DNA of 15,074 bases from HGM04593 sp964423665. Its GTDB lineage: Bacteria > Bacteroidota > Bacteroidia > Bacteroidales > Bacteroidaceae. The stretch is from assembly GCA_964423665.1 (NCBI GenBank), contig CAYRFX010000055.1:1-15074 (forward strand). Reading direction: 5' to 3'. The notes under the pieces were generated by a model that was given only the letters and a program-made list of their open reading frames with translations, did not search any database and was not told the origin of the DNA. Below are positions 1-7,293 of this stretch, piece after piece. Both the position numbers and the translations under genes were made by a program. Numbering within the stretch: position 1 is the first letter of the stretch; every line of letters starts with the position of its first letter.

Positions 1-91
1 CGCACGATAGCGCGATATATCTTATATGTTATTTCCCGTCCTACATAGGGGGGGGTAATTAATTTATTGCAATTCAAGCAGTTACAAGCAC

Positions 92-120
92 GCCTGCAGC
101 AGGCGGCAGGTGGAGCCGCC
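92..120. repeat. Two overlapping GC-rich inverted repeats
   Basis: GCCTGC at 92-97 pairs with GCAGGC at 99-104 across a 1-base centre. GGCGGC at 102-107 pairs with GCCGCC at 115-120 across 7 bases. They share bases 102-104, so the two stems exclude each other in RNA. A third short palindrome, GCAC-TG-GTGC, follows at 124-133. No T-tract follows on either strand, so a simple intrinsic terminator is unlikely. The GC richness stands out against AT-rich surroundings. Function unknown. Confidence 0.45.
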
Positions 121-285
121 CATGCACTGGTGCTGTATGTTGTTCTGCTTTGCATTATAGTTATCTTTTTTTGACAGAAAAACAAAAGAACTTATGTTCT
201 TATGTCTTATTATTTCTTTCGCTGCAAAAATATTGTTTTTTACTAATTTTATGTAATCATTGCAATGTTTTTTTAACATTTTGCC

Positions 286-321
286 CGCATTTTTTATTTT
301 TTAACTAAAAACTAAAATGCG
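286..321 (-). terminator. Possible weak terminator after the CotH gene
   Basis: CGCATTTT (286-293) is complementary to AAAATGCG (314-321), with further A/T pairing inside the loop. It lies just past the CotH stop codon on the minus strand. The stem is AT-rich and no clear U-run follows directly, so this is only a candidate. Confidence 0.3.
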
Positions 322-336
322 CAATAAAAATTAGGG

Positions 337-1773
337 TTACTTGCCAACAGATATTTTATTCCCCGAGACGATGTATAAACCACGAGGCAAAAGATGCAAT
401 TCTTCTGCCGATACTGCTTTCTTAAACAGGCGACCAACGGGTAAATACACATCGTGTATTCCGGCGAGGGGGCTGTTATCTTTCACATTTTCTATTCTTA
501 ATGTGTGAATATTGTCGTTCATCCATTGCACCTTTGCATTAAACCAGTATGATAACAATGCTACATCATCGTCTATGGTATTGGACGGTACAATTCTATT
601 CCAACGTTCATCTTCGAGTTTGCGACTCGCGTCTATTGCATCACCTATGGAATCCTGCACCTCATATATAAAATCCATTATATAATTGAACAGCGAGGGC
701 GACAAGGAGTCCCACAGGTTCATATATTCTTCTATAAAGGTTTTGTTTTCCAATAAATATTTATAATAGAACTTATAGTTACCGCTATGCTGTTGTGCCC
801 AATCCCCTTCACGCTGGAATATATCGTCAAAATCCCATATCGGTCCCATCTCAAGAGGGGTTGAGGTTTTATTATCCTCAATATAATCATACTTTACCAG
901 AAATCTGTTGGAGCCTCCTGCATCTAAAGTTCCTAATAAATCGTGGGCAAGCAGCCATGCTGCAAAAGACCCCATATCAATGTATTCGCTAATGTGTTCA
1001 CCGGTGACCAATGCCTGTTCCACCTCCAAGATGTAGTCGGATATATTCACATATGTTTGTAGCGAAATATCTTCGGGAGAGGGGCTTTTGAATGAGTACC
1101 CTGTGGGGTATGGCAAGATTTCACCCTGAAAGTACTTATCTTCGTTCCACCAATAGCAATCGTCCTCTATAATAAACCCGGAATCAGAGAGTTGGCACCG
1201 TCCTTCGGCAATTTCAACAGGTTCCACAAGTATATACAACCCTTTGTAGTCGCCGTTTATAACCAAATTTGCAAAAGAATAGCATGGTGTCCATCGCTGC
1301 CCCACAAACTTGGATACCTCGAAACCGACAGGGGTGTTTATTGTGTGCCCGCTGCGCAACAACAACCAATCTCTTTCCTTAAAGCGTTCTTCGTTGCGAA
1401 ACAGCATATCTGCTTTCTGCGACAAATTAATCTTGTATGGTTTCTTACCATACAGGGCACTGCTGTTTCCCCTTTGCCTTATTCGCATACCCGAGACATT
1501 TTTCTCATATTCACCACTATCATACAAAACCGAGTCTCCGAGCGTCACGACAAGAGTGCCTGCGACATAATCATTGCCTGCAAGCCCCACGCCAACACAA
1601 CCCTCAGGCGGATAGACTGCATATCCGGGTGGCTCCTCACCATTTTCGGTAGTTATGACGAAGAGAGGGATATTTATCTTATACAATACAGAATCGATGG
1701 ATAAAGAATCGGCTGCAATTTTAATATAAGATGTAAATAAAAATAATATAAGTACTGCAATTCGCTGTATCAT
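337..1773 (-). CDS. Secreted CotH-family (kinase-like fold) protein
   Basis: A 478-residue protein with an N-terminal signal peptide (hydrophobic residues about 4-20, ending near Ala-Ala-Asp), so it is exported. It carries family hallmarks of CotH (spore coat protein H-like) proteins: RIRQRGNSS at 97-105 followed by KKPYKI at 110-115, YKGLYIL at 176-182, a GGSNR segment at 286-290 and GPIWDFD at 310-316. Some CotH proteins are atypical secretory kinases, with the WDFD aspartate the likely metal ligand; that activity is inferred here. The last 15 or so residues (LPRGLYIVSGNKISV) resemble the short Bacteroidales C-terminal tails related to type IX secretion sorting domains. The gene probably has its own promoter (1922-1952) and a structured leader of about 145 bases. 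The substrate is unknown. Confidence 0.85.
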   Translation of the reverse strand: MIQRIAVLILFLFTSYIKIAADSLSIDSVLYKINIPLFVITTENGEEPPGYAVYPPEGCVGVGLAGNDYVAGTLVVTLGDSVLYDSGEYEKNVSGMRIRQRGNSSALYGKKPYKINLSQKADMLFRNEERFKERDWLLLRSGHTINTPVGFEVSKFVGQRWTPCYSFANLVINGDYKGLYILVEPVEIAEGRCQLSDSGFIIEDDCYWWNEDKYFQGEILPYPTGYSFKSPSPEDISLQTYVNISDYILEVEQALVTGEHISEYIDMGSFAAWLLAHDLLGTLDAGGSNRFLVKYDYIEDNKTSTPLEMGPIWDFDDIFQREGDWAQQHSGNYKFYYKYLLENKTFIEEYMNLWDSLSPSLFNYIMDFIYEVQDSIGDAIDASRKLEDERWNRIVPSNTIDDDVALLSYWFNAKVQWMNDNIHTLRIENVKDNSPLAGIHDVYLPVGRLFKKAVSAEELHLLPRGLYIVSGNKISVGK

Positions 1774-1816
1774 CTCTATAAGTTTTCTCTTTTTTGTGTA
1801 AATATCCGTTTCTGTT

Positions 1817-1919
1817 CCATCGGATAATCCGATGGGTATTAAAGCCGGGGTTAAAACCCCTAAATTGCAGCGAATCGCAGACCTTGATACTCAACAACTA
1901 CTGATTGCAAATCAGCAGT
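1817..1919. repeat. Cluster of three short-loop palindromes before the CotH gene
   Basis: Three inverted repeats sit in about 100 bases. The first is CCATCGGA-taa-TCCGATGG (1817-1835, 8 bp perfect). The second is GGGGTT-aa-AACCCC (1847-1860, 6 bp perfect). The third is ACTaCTGATT-gca-AATCAGcAGT (1897-1919, 9 pairs with one mismatch). A minor GCGA-a-TCGC lies at 1870-1878. None is followed by a T-tract, so they are not ordinary terminators. They would form consecutive hairpins in the CotH leader RNA if the promoter at 1922-1952 is real. They also resemble REP-like palindromes dispersed in Bacteroidota intergenic DNA; that resemblance is from memory. Confidence 0.6.
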
Positions 1920-1921
1920 GA

Positions 1922-1952
1922 CAAAGATAACGGCATGCGGGTCGCAAAGAAA
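1922..1952 (-). promoter_or_regulatory. Likely promoter of the CotH gene
   Basis: On the minus strand TATCTTTG (1929-1922) matches the Bacteroides -7 consensus TAnnTTTG exactly. TTTC (1952-1949) lies 19 bases upstream where TTTG is expected. Transcription would start near 1916, giving a leader of about 145 bases that runs through the palindrome cluster. Confidence 0.5.
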
Positions 1953-1977
1953 TGAACAAGAATGCGCAATAACTAAC

Positions 1978-3147
1978 TTACAAACGGTCGTATGCAGCCT
2001 TTATCTGTGCGAGTGCCTGTTCAAGCGTTGCACGGGGGCAACCAAGGTTCATGCGCATGAAACCCTCGCCCTCCTTGCCGAACATTGTACCGTCGTTCAT
2101 TGCCACCTTTGCCTCCTTTAAGAAGAACTCCACAAGCCTCTCCTGCGACATGCCAAGCTCGCGGGCATCGAGGAACACAAGGTACGATGCTTGCGGGCGG
2201 ATAAATGTTATTTTGGGCATATTCTCTTTGAGGTATTTATCCAAGAAAGCGATGTTTTCCTCAACATATTGGAGCATCTGCGCAAGCCACTCTTCACCCT
2301 CGTTATATGCAACAGCAACGGCTGCAGTTGCAAAGAGATGGGCACAATCGAGCTCGCTGCGGGTGAGGAAATCGCAATATTGCTTGCGCAACGCCTCGTT
2401 CTGTATTATGTGATAAGAACTTTTGAGACCGGCAATGTTGAATGTCTTGCTGGCAGCCATCAGTGTGATGGAGTTTTGCGCTGCAGCCTCGCTAACGATT
2501 GCATACACGGTGTGTTTATTGCCGTAGAGTGCCATATCGCAATGAATCTCATCGGAAACAACAACTACCCCATTGCGGGCGCAAATATCTGCCATGCGGG
2601 CAAGCTCATCGGCACTCCACACACGACCGCCGGGGTTATGGGGATTGCACAGGAGGAACAATTTACAACCTACAATCTTTTTCTCAAAATCTTCAAAGTC
2701 TATTTGATACTGCCCATCTGCAAGAGACAAGGGGTTATAGACCAATGTGCGACCAAGATCCTTAACAACGTGGTGATAGGGGTGATACACAGGTGGCTGA
2801 ATGAGGATTTTGTCGCCGGGAGCCGTAAAGCACTGCACGGCAAAAGATATTGCTGGCACAATGCCACCCACAAAGCCTATCTCCTCTTCTTTCACCTCCC
2901 AGCCATAGCGACGAGAGACCCACTTTTGAATAGCGGGTTTCCATGTGGGAGAACAGAATGTGTAACCAAGCACCTCGTGTTCCAAACGTTTGCGCAGTGC
3001 CTCTATTACAAAAGGAGGGGTGCGAAAATCCATATCGGCAATCCACATCGACAATGCATCATCGGTGCCAAACATCTCTTGCAGCCTGTCATACTTAAGG
3101 CAGTCGCTGTTCTTGCGAGGAATAATCTCGTCAAAGTTGTATTTCAT
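1978..3147 (-). CDS. MalY/PatB-type PLP-dependent aminotransferase / cystathionine beta-lyase
   Basis: A 389-residue fold-type I PLP enzyme, the same length as the MalY/PatB family (about 390). Visible motifs are MWIADMDF (34-41, the MalY/PatB N-terminal signature), CNPHNPGGRVW (167-177), SDEIHCDM (198-205) and the PLP lysine K234 in SKTFNIAG. Family members cleave cystathionine or cysteine-type C-S bonds, or act as aminotransferases; substrate cannot be read from sequence. No signal peptide, so cytoplasmic. Its ATG lies 5 bases after the stop of the ABC ATPase gene, so it is almost certainly co-transcribed with it and the upstream peptidase. A link to sulfur amino acids released from peptides is conceivable but is inference. 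Confidence 0.88.
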   Translation of the reverse strand: MKYNFDEIIPRKNSDCLKYDRLQEMFGTDDALSMWIADMDFRTPPFVIEALRKRLEHEVLGYTFCSPTWKPAIQKWVSRRYGWEVKEEEIGFVGGIVPAISFAVQCFTAPGDKILIQPPVYHPYHHVVKDLGRTLVYNPLSLADGQYQIDFEDFEKKIVGCKLFLLCNPHNPGGRVWSADELARMADICARNGVVVVSDEIHCDMALYGNKHTVYAIVSEAAAQNSITLMAASKTFNIAGLKSSYHIIQNEALRKQYCDFLTRSELDCAHLFATAAVAVAYNEGEEWLAQMLQYVEENIAFLDKYLKENMPKITFIRPQASYLVFLDARELGMSQERLVEFFLKEAKVAMNDGTMFGKEGEGFMRMNLGCPRATLEQALAQIKAAYDRL

Positions 3148-3152
3148 AGTAA

Positions 3153-3929
3153 TTATATTATTTCTATTCTTTTTTTCTCTCTATCATATATAATGCCATC
3201 GCCGGCAATAAAGCGGGAGAGTTCCCCGCTTGCCGACAACTCGTCGGGCGTGCCGCAGTGCATGGTACCGCCATCTATGAGCCACAGCCTGTCGGTGAGC
3301 CGCAAGGCGAGCTCAAGGTCGTGGGTGGAGACTATCACAGCCTTGTTCATCTCGGCTGCAAGCCTGCGTAAAAGACGGAAAAGCGATACTTTACTGCCAT
3401 AATCGAGAAATGCAGTGGGCTCGTCGAGCATTATAACAGGTGTCTCCTGTGCCAGAGCCTTTGCTATCATGCACTTCTGCCTCTCGCCGTCGCTCAGCGT
3501 TGCCACCACCCTATCAGCAAAGCCATCAACACCGGCAGCCTCCATTGCCCACGAAACAATATCCCTGTCGCCGGAACGCAGATGCCCTATAAAATTGGTA
3601 TAAGGCGTGCGACCAAGCGCCACTAACTCATGCACGGTGAGAGTGTTTGCCACGGAGTTGTCGGTGAGCACCACTGCAATGAGACGGGCAAGCTGTGCCG
3701 GTGCAATATCGGCAGCCGGCGTTCCTTTGTAATAAAGAGAACCGGCAAGCAACCTGCCATAGCCGCCAAGAGCACGCAGGAGAGTTGATTTTCCCGCGCC
3801 GTTGCGCCCTATGAGCGCAACTACCTCGCCGCTATGCAATGTAGCGTTCAATGAGCTTGCCACAACCTTCTTGTTTCCACGAAGGTTATACCCTATCGAC
3901 GCATCTTTGATCTCTATTGCAGCCTTCAC
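3153..3929 (-). CDS. FecE/BtuD-like ABC transporter ATP-binding protein
   Basis: A 258-residue cytoplasmic ATPase of the class that drives import of ferric siderophores, haem or cobalamin. Motifs in order: Walker A GRNGAGKST (41-49), VTLSDGERQ-type signature with core LSDGE (145-149), Walker B VIMLDE (165-170), D-loop at FLD (174-176) and switch histidine H203 in STHD. ELVALGRTPYT (101-111) is typical of the FecE group. The Q-loop region reads AVVLTDNS (85-92), without the usual glutamine. The start is GTG (3929-3927), 11 bases after the peptidase stop; no in-frame ATG gives a better start. No permease or binding-protein gene is in the window, so the ATPase is an orphan and its substrate is unknown. 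Confidence 0.88.
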   Translation of the reverse strand: MKAAIEIKDASIGYNLRGNKKVVASSLNATLHSGEVVALIGRNGAGKSTLLRALGGYGRLLAGSLYYKGTPAADIAPAQLARLIAVVLTDNSVANTLTVHELVALGRTPYTNFIGHLRSGDRDIVSWAMEAAGVDGFADRVVATLSDGERQKCMIAKALAQETPVIMLDEPTAFLDYGSKVSLFRLLRRLAAEMNKAVIVSTHDLELALRLTDRLWLIDGGTMHCGTPDELSASGELSRFIAGDGIIYDREKKRIEII

Positions 3930-3940
3930 GCAAGTTTTTT

Positions 3941-5242
3941 TTATTTATACTGCATCCATTCGTTCAGCAGGTCGAGCAACTCATTGCGTTTGTCATCGGG
4001 CAGGTTGGCAATGCGGTCGCGGTGGCTGCCGTCGGGCACGATATACACTTTTGTATTCTTCTTGTTACGCTCGCTGAGCCATGTGACACCGCTTGCTGTC
4101 CAGGGGTCCCACTCACCATAAACAAAGATTGCCTTGGGGTCGTTCTCGGTGTAGAAATCGGTAACCTTGCGATGGTTGGTATCGTCGAAAACCACATCGG
4201 CAAACTCTGCCGGCAGCATCACCTTCTTCAAGTAGCCTTCAACATCGGCGGGGTTCAGATATTTTACAAAGGGATCGGTGTTGTAGCCATAGTAGCCAAA
4301 GTCCTTTACAGCCTGTACAAAGAAAGAGCCGATAGATGTTGTAGCCGAAAAGTAGTCGGGGCTGCACATTTTAATAAAATAGTCCATAACAGTTTCGTCT
4401 GTGGCAGAAGCGGCGGGAATTTCCTCCACGGGAGCACCCCACTGCCAGAAAGAGAACTGGTATTCGAGCACACAAAGGTCGTAGATATCTGATGTGGGCA
4501 CGCGGAACGAGAGGTTCTCCTTTGCACAGAAAGCATCGAAAAGAGGCATCAACTGCTCTTTACGCTCAAAAAGCAGATATTGGAAATTTCTCACTGCATC
4601 GCGTTTTGCCTTTGTGGAAACACGCTCCAGGAACGATTCGTGGCGACCATCTTCTATTGAACAACTCAACGGGCCTACATAGGGCACCGATACATCAACA
4701 TCATCGGGGTAATATGCACGGAAGAACATTGATGTGGAACCACCCTTGCTTATACCTGTTGTAGCCCACTTCTTTGTGTAATATTTTTTGAACGCTGTAA
4801 TAATGTTGTGATAATCCTCCATTGAGTTGGCAATGGTGAGATACTCCCAGTTACAGGGTGTGGGGGTGGATTCAGCAAAATAGCGATACTCTACAAAAAG
4901 GATATTCGCGTCCATTATTTTTGTAAGTTCCTCCATATAACGGGGATTCTTAAAGGCGTAGTCGCCTGCATAGCCCTCGGTTACAACAACAACGGGGCGG
5001 TCCCAGCCACGGTGTCCAAGCATCACACGCTGCTCGAATGTGCCCTTTGACTCATCACCGGGCACCAACTGCTGGCGGAACTTCATAAGATAGTAACTGC
5101 GGGTGGTATCGTTTTTCTCAATCTTTTCGAAACCGGTTACCGCCTCAATCTTTTTAAGCATCGCTTCAACATCGCTGTTTTGCGCGTTCAGCACAAACGC
5201 AGCTACCACAAACGATGCAAGCAAGAAAATTCTTTTACACAT
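3941..5242 (-). CDS. Exported S37-family (PS-10) tripeptidyl aminopeptidase
   Basis: A 433-residue alpha/beta-hydrolase peptidase with a signal peptide (residues 1-20, cleavage likely at LNA-QN), so it works in the periplasm or outside. It matches the S37/PS-10 family: EYRYFAEST (118-126), the nucleophile elbow GISKGGST (163-170) with S165, a likely catalytic D379 in YGEWDPWTASG (375-385) and H407 in PDGSHRDRI (403-411). Family members remove tripeptides from N-termini, often at proline. It is the first gene of a unit with the ABC ATPase and aminotransferase, and the POT carrier lies upstream on the same strand, which suggests peptide feeding. A likely -7 element and a palindrome lie 108-133 bases upstream of the ATG. 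Confidence 0.87.
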   Translation of the reverse strand: MCKRIFLLASFVVAAFVLNAQNSDVEAMLKKIEAVTGFEKIEKNDTTRSYYLMKFRQQLVPGDESKGTFEQRVMLGHRGWDRPVVVVTEGYAGDYAFKNPRYMEELTKIMDANILFVEYRYFAESTPTPCNWEYLTIANSMEDYHNIITAFKKYYTKKWATTGISKGGSTSMFFRAYYPDDVDVSVPYVGPLSCSIEDGRHESFLERVSTKAKRDAVRNFQYLLFERKEQLMPLFDAFCAKENLSFRVPTSDIYDLCVLEYQFSFWQWGAPVEEIPAASATDETVMDYFIKMCSPDYFSATTSIGSFFVQAVKDFGYYGYNTDPFVKYLNPADVEGYLKKVMLPAEFADVVFDDTNHRKVTDFYTENDPKAIFVYGEWDPWTASGVTWLSERNKKNTKVYIVPDGSHRDRIANLPDDKRNELLDLLNEWMQYK

Positions 5243-5349
5243 AACTTATTTTGTTTTATTATTAATTCTGTTCTCTTTTTATACACAAAGGTGCAAACGA
5301 ATGTAACACAAATTCATTTGATGTTACAAAATGAGCGCAGCCCATCTTC

Positions 5350-5368
5350 GCGGTGGCAAAGCCACCGC
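5350..5368. promoter_or_regulatory. 19-base palindrome at the peptidase promoter (possible operator)
   Basis: GCGGTGGCAAAGCCACCGC is an 8-bp perfect inverted repeat with a 3-base centre. It abuts the putative -7 box (5368-5375), so it would overlap the transcription start of the peptidase operon. No T-tract follows on either strand, which argues against a terminator. It may be an operator, a 5' stabilising hairpin or a REP-like relic. Confidence 0.4.
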
Positions 5369-5375
5369 AAAATTA
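5368..5375 (-). promoter_or_regulatory. Putative -7 element of the peptidase operon
   Basis: Minus-strand TAATTTTG matches the Bacteroides TAnnTTTG consensus. No TTTG is seen at the right distance for a -33 element; the nearest is 28 bases upstream. The call therefore rests on the -7 box and position alone. Confidence 0.35.
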
Positions 5376-5420
5376 CATAAAATTTGCATATTATTATATA
5401 ATGCAAAGAAAAAACATAAT

Positions 5421-5456
5421 TAAAAAAGGAGCAACCCCATTAAATGAGATTGCTCC
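5421..5456 (-). terminator. Intrinsic terminator after the POT carrier gene
   Basis: On the minus strand GGAGCAA (5456-5450) pairs with TTGCTCC (5434-5428), followed directly by TTTTTTA (5427-5421). It starts 27 bases past the POT stop codon. This should separate the POT gene from the peptidase unit. Confidence 0.85.
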
Positions 5457-5483
5457 GTGAGAATATTTATATATAACTCTTTT

Positions 5484-7007
5484 TTACTTCGCTACCTGCT
5501 CAAGACGCTTGAGGATTGTGAAGATGAAGAGAGCCGATACAAGGCAAACTGCGATGAGCACGCCCCATACAATATACAAATCCATACCCCACAAATAACC
5601 GGGAATAGAGATAAGGAAGTTACCAATGGCAGTAGCCACAAACCAACCACCCATCATCATACCCTTATACTGGGGAGGAGCAACCTTGCTCACAAATGAG
5701 ATACCGATGGGAGAAAGGAAGAGCTCGGCAATGGTGAGCACAAAATAAGTGCTGATGAGCCAGTTGGGAGAAACCAAAGTAGCTGTACCCGCCTCAACTG
5801 CAGCAAGCTGCTCTGCCTGAGGAGGAAGGTTCCAAGAACCCACCATGAGGATAACAAATGCCAACGCAGCTACAAGCATACCCAAACCTATCTTCATGGG
5901 CGATGAAGGCTCCTTGCCCACGCTTGCCAACTTGCTGAAAACAAGCATCACAATAGGTGTGAGAGCAACCACGAAGCAGGGGTTGAACTGCTGGAAGATA
6001 GGAGCCTCCACAGCAACCTCGCCTGTTACATTCATAGCCTTGTAAACAAGCCAACCACCCGATGCAAGGAGCATCACAGCAGCAATAAGCTTGCCTTTTG
6101 CAGTCTTTGACTGGAAGATATTCAAGAAACCATATACTGCAATAATTGCAAGCACAAGGTTAAACACGTTGAACATGAGGCTTGAAACACCGGAATCAGA
6201 AGTAGCGGTATATTCGCGCGCAAACTGGTTCATTGTGATACCGTTCTGGTGGAATGCCATCCAGAAGAATATTACAACGGCAAACACAAGGCAAAGACAA
6301 ACGACACGCTCTTTTGTCTGTGCAGGAGTAAGTTGCTCCTCAACAGTTTCCGTAGCATTGGCCACAACTTTTTTCGCACGGTCGGCATGAGCAAAAGTAC
6401 CGCGGAAAGCGTAGTAAATGATAATTGAAACAATGAGCGACACGCAAGCCACAGCAAATGCAAAGTGATAAGAATCGGCCTTGGTTACAGCATAGTTCTC
6501 CTGCATATAAGCCATTATACCAAGGGCAGCGGCAGCCGCAAACATAGAACCGAGGTTAATAGCCATGTAGAAGATACTGAAACCCTCGTCGCGCTTTGCC
6601 GAATATTTGGGGTCATCGTAAAGATTGCCCACAAGTACCTGCAAGTTACCTTTGAACAAACCTGTTCCCACGCAGATAAACAGCAATGCCAAAGCCATCA
6701 CGCAAAGAGCAACCGTGCCCGCACCCAAGGGAAGCGAGAGCAACAGATAACCCATAAACATAACAAGAATACCGATGGTTACCATTTTGCCGAAACCGAA
6801 TCTATCGGCAAGCATACCACCAAAGAGGGGAACAAAATAAACTATTCCCAAGAAAGCAGCCTGAATAGAGCTGGAGGTTCCCATTGAGAACCCGAAGTTG
6901 TCCTGCAAAAAGAACAGGAACACAGCCAACATGGTGTAATAGCCGAAACGCTCACCAGTGTTGGCAAGGGCTAACGCCCAAAGACCTTTTGGATGTCCTT
7001 CAAACAT
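5484..7007 (-). CDS. POT/PTR2-family proton-coupled oligopeptide transporter
   Basis: A 507-residue inner-membrane protein with about 12-14 hydrophobic segments. It imports di- and tripeptides with protons. The PTR2 signature is clear in FSIFYMAINLGS (143-154), and GTGLFKGN (114-121) carries the conserved TM4-region lysine (K119). In TM1 the family ExxER motif reads NTGER (16-20), so the first glutamate is Asn while E19 and R20 remain; I recall the same variant in other Bacteroidales carriers. The gene is monocistronic by layout: a terminator follows, and upstream is a 286-base divergent intergenic region. Its neighbour is the exported tripeptidyl peptidase, whose products would be suitable substrates. 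Confidence 0.9.
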   Translation of the reverse strand: MFEGHPKGLWALALANTGERFGYYTMLAVFLFFLQDNFGFSMGTSSSIQAAFLGIVYFVPLFGGMLADRFGFGKMVTIGILVMFMGYLLLSLPLGAGTVALCVMALALLFICVGTGLFKGNLQVLVGNLYDDPKYSAKRDEGFSIFYMAINLGSMFAAAAALGIMAYMQENYAVTKADSYHFAFAVACVSLIVSIIIYYAFRGTFAHADRAKKVVANATETVEEQLTPAQTKERVVCLCLVFAVVIFFWMAFHQNGITMNQFAREYTATSDSGVSSLMFNVFNLVLAIIAVYGFLNIFQSKTAKGKLIAAVMLLASGGWLVYKAMNVTGEVAVEAPIFQQFNPCFVVALTPIVMLVFSKLASVGKEPSSPMKIGLGMLVAALAFVILMVGSWNLPPQAEQLAAVEAGTATLVSPNWLISTYFVLTIAELFLSPIGISFVSKVAPPQYKGMMMGGWFVATAIGNFLISIPGYLWGMDLYIVWGVLIAVCLVSALFIFTILKRLEQVAK

Positions 7008-7047
7008 AGATTAAAAATTAAAAGTTAATAAATAATTCCCAAAAACA

Positions 7048-7063
7048 GCGGTCATGCAACCGC
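7048..7063. promoter_or_regulatory. GCGGT...ACCGC inverted repeat upstream of the POT gene
   Basis: GCGGT (7048-7052) and ACCGC (7059-7063) flank CATGCA. The right arm continues as ACCGCAAAAT (7059-7068), identical to 5364-5373 at the peptidase palindrome. It lies 41-56 bases before the POT ATG, beside an AT-rich TATTTTG stretch on the minus strand. It could be a shared operator, but arm spacing differs (6 versus 9 bases). Confidence 0.3.
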
Positions 7064-7262
7064 AAAATATCATCGGCAGAGCTGAAAAGCCTTGCCTGCA
7101 CCCCTTAAAACAAAGGTTTGGTTCTTCTTTGGCACAATGCGCCAAATAAAACTCCGCGAATATAGCAAAAACAAGCGGAATATAAAAGCAAACAGGCTAA
7201 ATAAATATTAAAAAGCTATATGTTACACGACATACACGACAAAAGAGGGTTTCAATTGTTGT

Positions 7263-7270
7263 TATCTTTG
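7263..7270 (+). promoter_or_regulatory. Putative -7 element of the thioredoxin-like gene
   Basis: TATCTTTG matches TAnnTTTG exactly and lies 23 bases before the ATG at 7294. I see no good TTTG about 19-21 bases upstream. Confidence 0.4.
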
Positions 7271-7293
7271 AAACAAAAAAAAGAATAGCAATT

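Larger units (their letters stand above)
1..336. other. Intergenic stretch with no supported gene
   Basis: No convincing gene lies here. A 65-codon minus-strand frame (279 to 82) exists, but its product is Lys/Asn-rich, matches nothing I recognise, and ends in a GC-rich hairpin region, so I treat it as chance. The stretch holds an 8-G run (48-55), overlapping GC-rich inverted repeats (92-120) and a possible weak terminator for the CotH gene (286-321). Most of the rest is AT-rich. The gene to the left of the window is not visible. Confidence 0.6.

Noticed and set aside
82..279. A 65-codon minus-strand open frame left of the CotH gene
   Set aside because: Lys/Asn-rich translation typical of AT-rich non-coding DNA, no recognisable motif, and its 3' end runs through GC-rich inverted repeats. 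Only conservation in relatives would revive it.
2191..3402. Long plus-strand open frame (403 codons) opposite the aminotransferase and ATPase genes
   Set aside because: It is the antisense shadow of two well-supported genes and its translation has no family features.
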